Shown: positions 8,080 through 11,455 of the stretch, piece after piece | How the letters are laid out: every line of letters starts with the position of its first letter | How positions within the stretch are numbered: the first letter of the stretch is position 1 | Assembly: GCA_943704415.1 (NCBI GenBank) | Contig: CALSCO010001361.1 | Span: 1 to 11,455 of the forward strand | Direction of reading: 5' to 3' | From: Parvularia atlantis | Taxonomy: Eukaryota > Opisthokonta > Rotosphaerida | Length of the DNA: 11,455 nt | Notes under the pieces: model-generated | What the model was told of the DNA's origin: nothing | The model's input: the letters and a program-made list of their open reading frames with translations, nothing else | Databases searched by the model: none | Position numbers and translations under genes: made by a program

Positions 8080-8316
8080 CTTCTTCCTGCGCCGGATCCG
8101 CGATGGTCAACAGATCTCCCCGACGCACGTGCGTCGCAATCCCGCCCTCGCGCCACCGCCGCCGCCCCACCACGCTAAGCCCCACGACGGCCACCCACGG
8201 CCACGGCCACGCCGACGGGCGCCGCCGGCCCGCGCGCCGCGCCGCGAACGAGCGCCGCGCGCGTCGAGCTTCGGCCAAAAGCGGCCTTCGAATGCTCTAG
8301 AATCCTGACACCTGCG
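8080..8316. promoter_or_regulatory. Shared divergent promoter, lipid kinase and PIG-X
   Basis: These 237 bp separate two divergent start codons, so both promoters must lie here. On the minus strand, 8128-8087 looks like a 42-base leader intron (GTGCGTC donor, TTGAC branch, GGCGCAG end) just before the kinase ATG; joining it adds no in-frame coding start. A less GC-rich patch (AAAAGCGG and GCTCTAGAATCCTGACA, about 8276-8306) lies just before the PIG-X ATG. No clear TATA box is seen. Confidence 0.5.
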
Positions 8317-9054
8317 ATGCGCGGCCACGTCTTGTGCCTGGCTGCGTTCGCGGCGGCCGCCGTACTGATCGCGGACGGCGCGTGCGTCGCGCGGCGCGCG
8401 GTGGACGGCGCCGGGTTCCACCGCGTGCTGCGGACGGCGGTGGAGGACGTGCCGGGACGATGCACCGTCGTGTTGAGCGAGAGGCTGCCAGCCGCTGTGT
8501 ACGCCGACGTGCACCAGCTGCGCGCGGACGAGGCGTGGGGCGGGCCCGTGGTCGACGTCGGCGGGGCGCGCGTCGACATCGAGGCGCCCGTGATGGCGAC
8601 GGACCGCGCGCGGCCGATCGAGCTGACGGCGCGCGCGCGCGACCCGGGCAACGCCGTTGTCGCCGTGCCGTTCCACGCGCGGTACCAGGCGCCGAACGAG
8701 GGTGGCGTGCCAGCGACGATCGTGCTCGCGCCGCCGCTGCGGCTACTGCTGCGCTGCGAGGGCGAGGACGCCGTGCGGTGCGGGCAGACGCCTGTGTGCG
8801 TGACCGTTTGCTGACGCTGTTCGCGTACAGGGAGCTGGACGCGACGGCGTGCGACGGCAGCGACCTCACACGCACACTGGTCGTGCCCGTGGGCCACAGC
8901 GACCAGGTGCGGTGCGCTTGGCCGTGTGCCACTGAGGCTGACGTCTCACTCTGTGCCGCAGAAGGACGTCGTGACGTGGGTGACGCTCGCACTCACGACC
9001 TGGGGCGCGATCGCCGTGTGCGGCATCGTGCTCCTGTTCCGCCCGAGCTTGTAA
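8317..9054 (+). CDS. PIGX: PIG-X, GPI mannosyltransferase I stabilising subunit (3 exons, 215 aa)
   Basis: PIG-X (related to yeast Pbn1) holds the catalytic PIG-M in the ER membrane, where the first mannose is added to GPI anchors. Exons: 8317-8795, 8831-8906 and 8962-9054; 648 nt closing at TAA. Residues 1-22 are a signal peptide with an Ala-rich hydrophobic core. The luminal domain shows family features in order: FHRVL, a Cys before a LP-AVYAD segment (residues 55-62), VDIEAPV, VPFHARYQAP (121-130) then GG, and a PPLRLLLRCE block (144-153). ELDATACDG and VVPVG follow, and one membrane helix at about 190-210 (TLALTTWGAIAVCGIVLLF) precedes a three-residue cytosolic tail. The order of signal peptide, luminal beta-rich domain and C-terminal anchor is that of the family, and the length is near usual. 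The first intron is only 35 bases. Confidence 0.88.
8796..8830 (+). other. Very short (35-base) intron in PIGX
   Basis: The intron has the standard donor of this genome (GTGCGT), a TGCTGAC branch-like site 14-20 bases before the end, and a TACAG end. Phase 2 joining gives CGQTPV followed by ELDATACDG. Without removal the frame stops at 8812-8814. It is the shortest in the window; the other complete coding introns are 47-66 bases. Confidence 0.8.
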
Positions 9055-9071
9055 AGCACGCAGACAGCTAC

Positions 9072-10705
9072 TCACGACGCCGCCAGCACCGTTGGCGCGA
9101 CGCACTGGCCGACGAAAAGCACCGTGCGCGTGCTGCGGTCCCAGATGAAGAACACGAACGGGTGGTCGGCGCGGAACTGCGGCGTCGGGCGGGCCTGCGG
9201 GCGGCACGAGGCGTGAGCACCAGCTGCGTTGCTGGCGCCCAGACGCACTAGCCCTGCGGAGCGTTTCATGACCACGGCCGTCGCCGCGGCCGCCTCGGTG
9301 CCCTCCTCGTTCACTTTGACGACGGCTGCGGCACAGGCGGCGTCAGCACCGCCACAGGCATACGCACGCACACGCGCACGCACCCTTGTGGAGCACCTCG
9401 GACACGCGCACGGCGTTGTCCGTCATGCGCGAAAAGTCGGCCTGACCAAACATGTTGCGCATGCCCAGCGACATCAGCACGTCGTTCAGCGGCAGACGCT
9501 CCTCCAGGCTGAACCGCGGCAGCCAGATCTGCGCCAGCCCAGCCTCTCAGCTCGGAGCAGCCGACCGCACTGCGGCGCGTGCGCACCTGCACTTTCGTCT
9601 CAAACAGCTGGTCGACCAGCCCCGCAAAACCGCGGCCGTTGAGCAACTCGACCGCGGCCGTGAGCGCGGCCGGCGTGCGCTCCTCTGGCAGCATCACCAC
9701 CATCGACAGCCTGTGCACACGTGTTCAGCACTAGCGCGTGTTGTGGCGCGCGCGCACTGCTGGTCGGCCGCGGGGCCGTAGGGCAGCTCGATCGCCTGGT
9801 AGTCGCCCGCGTGCTTATACCGCACCTCCATGTCGCGGTGCATGAATGGCACGTCGGCGATCTCCTTGCCGTCCACGCCGATGAACGGCTGTGCGTGCGC
9901 GGCGTGAGCACGCGATGACAGCAAGCGGGCGCGGCGGGAACGAACGCCGGGTTGCGTCTGCGCCTTGTCGAACGTGTGCGTCCACACGCCCTTGAAGTAG
10001 ATCGCGTTTGTGATGACCGCGATCGTGTCGGTCGTGATGCTGCCCGACGGCAGCAGGTCGCGGATGAGGTCATGCGTGACACCGGCGATGTGCTTGTTGA
10101 TACGGTCCTGGTTTGGGCACACACGTCAAGACGCGCTCGCCCGTGTGCGCCGCATCCGCCAGCGCACCCGCTCGGCCTCGGGCGCGGCGTGGAAGTTGGC
10201 CGGCTGCGCCGACGCGCCGTACCGCGCGAGCGCGAGCTCGGTGTAGGCCTGCTTGAGGCGCACGCCGGTGGCCACCCACAGGTTGTTGGCGATCGACACC
10301 TGCACGCCCTTGGCTGCACGTGCGCGCACGCGGTCAGCGGCGTGCACACAGCGCACACAACGCCGACCGCACCCGCGCCCGTGCCGTCGACCATGCCGAG
10401 CGTGCGCAGGAGCTCGCCCATCGCGCCGTGGAAGTCGTCCTCGCTCTGGCCGATGCGCAGCCCGTCGATCAGCTGCTTCTGCGTCTCGCCGCCGGCGCCC
10501 GCGAGCTGCGCCGCATGTGCGTGTGAGTGCGCTCGTGCGCGCAGAGCAGCGGATGACGCCCACGCACGACGAGGCTGAGGGCGGCCGCGACGCTGAACGG
10601 CGAAAAGAAGACGTTGCGCGGCGCAGCGCCGTGGGTCTCGCGGATCTTGCCAAAGAGGTCGAGGGCGAACGAGGTCAGGCCCTGTGCGGCCGTCTTGAGC
10701 GCCAT
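9072..10705 (-). CDS. Serpin, intracellular type (9 exons, 392 aa)
   Basis: Serpins are suicide inhibitors of serine or cysteine proteases. Exons: 10705-10568, 10505-10373, 10313-10168, 10107-9946, 9888-9758, 9710-9587, 9528-9384, 9325-9249 and 9194-9072; 1179 nt, a typical serpin length. Landmarks are [16 protein letters not shown] (31-46), [20 protein letters not shown] with [22 protein letters not shown] and SLGM. The inhibitory hinge is [13 protein letters not shown] (333-345), and ADHPFVFFI and [10 protein letters not shown] close the fold. The small-residue hinge predicts an active inhibitor. Counting E333 as P17 puts Ser349 at P1 and Ala350 at P1', just after Lys347-Arg348; Arg348 would be P1 if the loop is one residue shorter. 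No signal peptide precedes the first in-frame ATG, so it should act in the cytosol or nucleus. Its stop lies 17 bp from the PIGX stop, tail to tail. Confidence 0.93.
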
Positions 10706-10754
10706 GTCGCGCTGCTGCTGTGCTGCTGACGTGTCCGACAGTGCTGACGACGAC

Positions 10755-10786
<32 letters not shown>

Positions 10787-11012
10787 CTCTGCCCACTCCG
10801 ACCACACGCGCAGCCCGATGACCGTGCCGATGCTCTGCGCCGCAACCACGTCGTGAGCACGGCGGCCCCACGCGCAGCAGCAGCGGCGAGCGCACCACAA
10901 GAACGGCCACACGCACAGCACGTCGAACCTCGAAGGACGCCGTGATGGAATGAGCCGAATGTCATGGCGGCAAAAATATTTTGTCACTTTTCTCGTGGCT
11001 TCGATCGAGCCG
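10706..11012. promoter_or_regulatory. Shared divergent promoter, serpin and AHA1
   Basis: These 307 bp separate the divergent start codons of the serpin and AHA1. The minus-strand segment 10895-10835 looks like a 61-base leader intron (GTGCGCTCG donor, GCTCACGAC branch, GCGGCGCAG end). If so, the serpin transcript starts upstream of 10896. The GAC microsatellite lies in its second exon, between that intron and the ATG. An AT-rich block, AAAAATATTTTG (10972-10983), about 30 bp before the AHA1 ATG, is the only TATA-like sequence and may serve AHA1. Confidence 0.5.
10746..10787 (+). repeat. (GAC)n trinucleotide microsatellite
   Basis: Fourteen consecutive triplets, thirteen GAC and one AAC (10761-10763), lie about 40 bp upstream of the serpin start. 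Read on the minus strand in the serpin frame they would code a poly-Ser run with one Leu. No in-frame ATG lies upstream in the predicted transcript, so the repeat is probably in the 5' leader. Confidence 0.9.
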
Positions 11013-11455
11013 ATGGCCAAGTGGGGCGAGGGCGACCCGCGCTGGATCGTCGAGGAGCGGCCAGACTCGACGAACGGTGCGCGCGGGGTGCTCGGGCGTG
11101 ATGCAGGGTGACGGCACGTGACGCGGATGCGCGCAGTCAACAACTGGCACTGGACCGAGTACAACTGCACCGCGTGGGCGCACGCGTTCCTTCAGAGCGC
11201 CCTGCGCGGGCTCAAGGCGCAGGACGGCGCGGTCGAGGTGCGCGTCGTGGCCGTGCGCGCGATGGGCCGGCTGAGCGCGCCGGCACGCGCCAGGTCGCCG
11301 TGACCAAGGTCGACGACCTCGACGGCAACGTGACCATCACCAACCGCAAGGGCAAGGTCAAGTTCTACTACGAGCTCAACTTTAGCCTGCTGTGGGAGGG
11401 TGCGTGTGGCCTGTGCACGGCACGTCAATCGCATGGCTGACGGCGCGCCCCCCCC
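11013..11455 (+). CDS. AHSA1: AHA1, activator of Hsp90 ATPase (N-terminal part, cut by window edge)
   Basis: AHA1 is the co-chaperone that stimulates the Hsp90 ATPase in the cytosol. Exons: 11013-11076, 11137-11237 and 11294-11399; a fourth GTGCGT donor opens at 11400 and that intron runs off the window. Residue 1 onward reads MAKWGEGDPRWIVEERPDST, nearly the textbook AHA1 start, then NNWHWTE and, in exon 3, ITNRKGKVKFYYEL. These are hallmarks of the N-terminal domain that binds the Hsp90 middle segment. About 91 residues are present; the rest of the N-domain and the C-terminal AHSA1 domain are missing. The window ends in a run of eight C, perhaps an assembly edge. Confidence 0.93.

Noticed and set aside
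7453-8308. Plus-strand open frames rich in Gly/Ser/Phe or Leu/Arg (241 and 256 codons) opposite the PKEEP tail
   Set aside because: They are reverse readings of the PKEEP and PKPMPKPPK repeats; GC-rich codon bias keeps the opposite strand open.
10920-11000. Heat-shock elements for AHA1 (several GAA and TTC triplets)
   Set aside because: No run of alternating GAA/TTC units at 5-bp spacing is present; the scattered triplets are expected by chance.
10469-11170. A longer serpin N-terminus starting upstream with a hydrophobic Cys/Trp-rich segment that looks like a signal peptide
   Set aside because: That segment lies across a probable leader intron (10835-10895). After splicing, no in-frame ATG remains upstream of 10705, and the 392-aa form from 10705 is normal length.

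Overview
The window is nuclear DNA of a GC-rich, gene-dense eukaryote, most likely a protist. It holds five complete protein genes, one gene cut by the right edge, and one possible gene cut by the left edge. I reconstructed the exons by hand from frame, protein-family conservation and splice signals. By my count there are 47 introns in the coding regions: 46 complete, all 35 to 66 bases long, and one running off the right edge. 39 of the 47 begin GTGCG. Most carry a CTGAC/CTCAC/CTGAT/CTGAG-like branch point 10-25 bases before a YAG end. No bacterial, organellar, tRNA, rRNA or CRISPR feature was seen. The lineage cannot be fixed from sequence alone; an amoebozoan or another free-living protist with short introns is a guess.

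Layout, left to right: (1) 1-80, minus, a possible N-terminal helix-turn-helix of an IS607-type serine recombinase, cut by the edge. (2) 81-374, an AT-richer divergent spacer with an E2F-like site and an inverted pair of Myb-type sites. (3) 375-2089, plus, cyclin B, 8 exons, 441 aa. (4) 2181-3162, plus, an unrecognised protein with about four membrane segments, 6 exons, 233 aa. (5) 3253-8079, minus, a 23-exon gene for a 1193-aa protein. Its order is a Pro/Lys/Glu-rich tail, a Ras-association/FERM-F1-like ubiquitin fold, a charged coiled coil, and a sphingosine-kinase-type lipid kinase interrupted by an acidic DKKED-repeat insert. (6) 8317-9054, plus, PIG-X, a subunit of GPI mannosyltransferase I, 3 exons, 215 aa. 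(7) 9072-10705, minus, an intracellular-type serpin, 9 exons, 392 aa. (8) 11013 to the end, plus, the N-terminus of AHA1, the Hsp90 ATPase activator.

The genes look functionally unrelated (cell cycle, lipid signalling, GPI anchors, protease control, chaperone). They are packed as divergent pairs sharing promoters of about 240-310 bp and convergent pairs with 3' ends 17-90 bp apart. The most unusual item is the lipid kinase joined to a Ras-binding-type fold. Its 23 exons close in a single reading frame, which suggests a lipid kinase directly controlled by a small GTPase.
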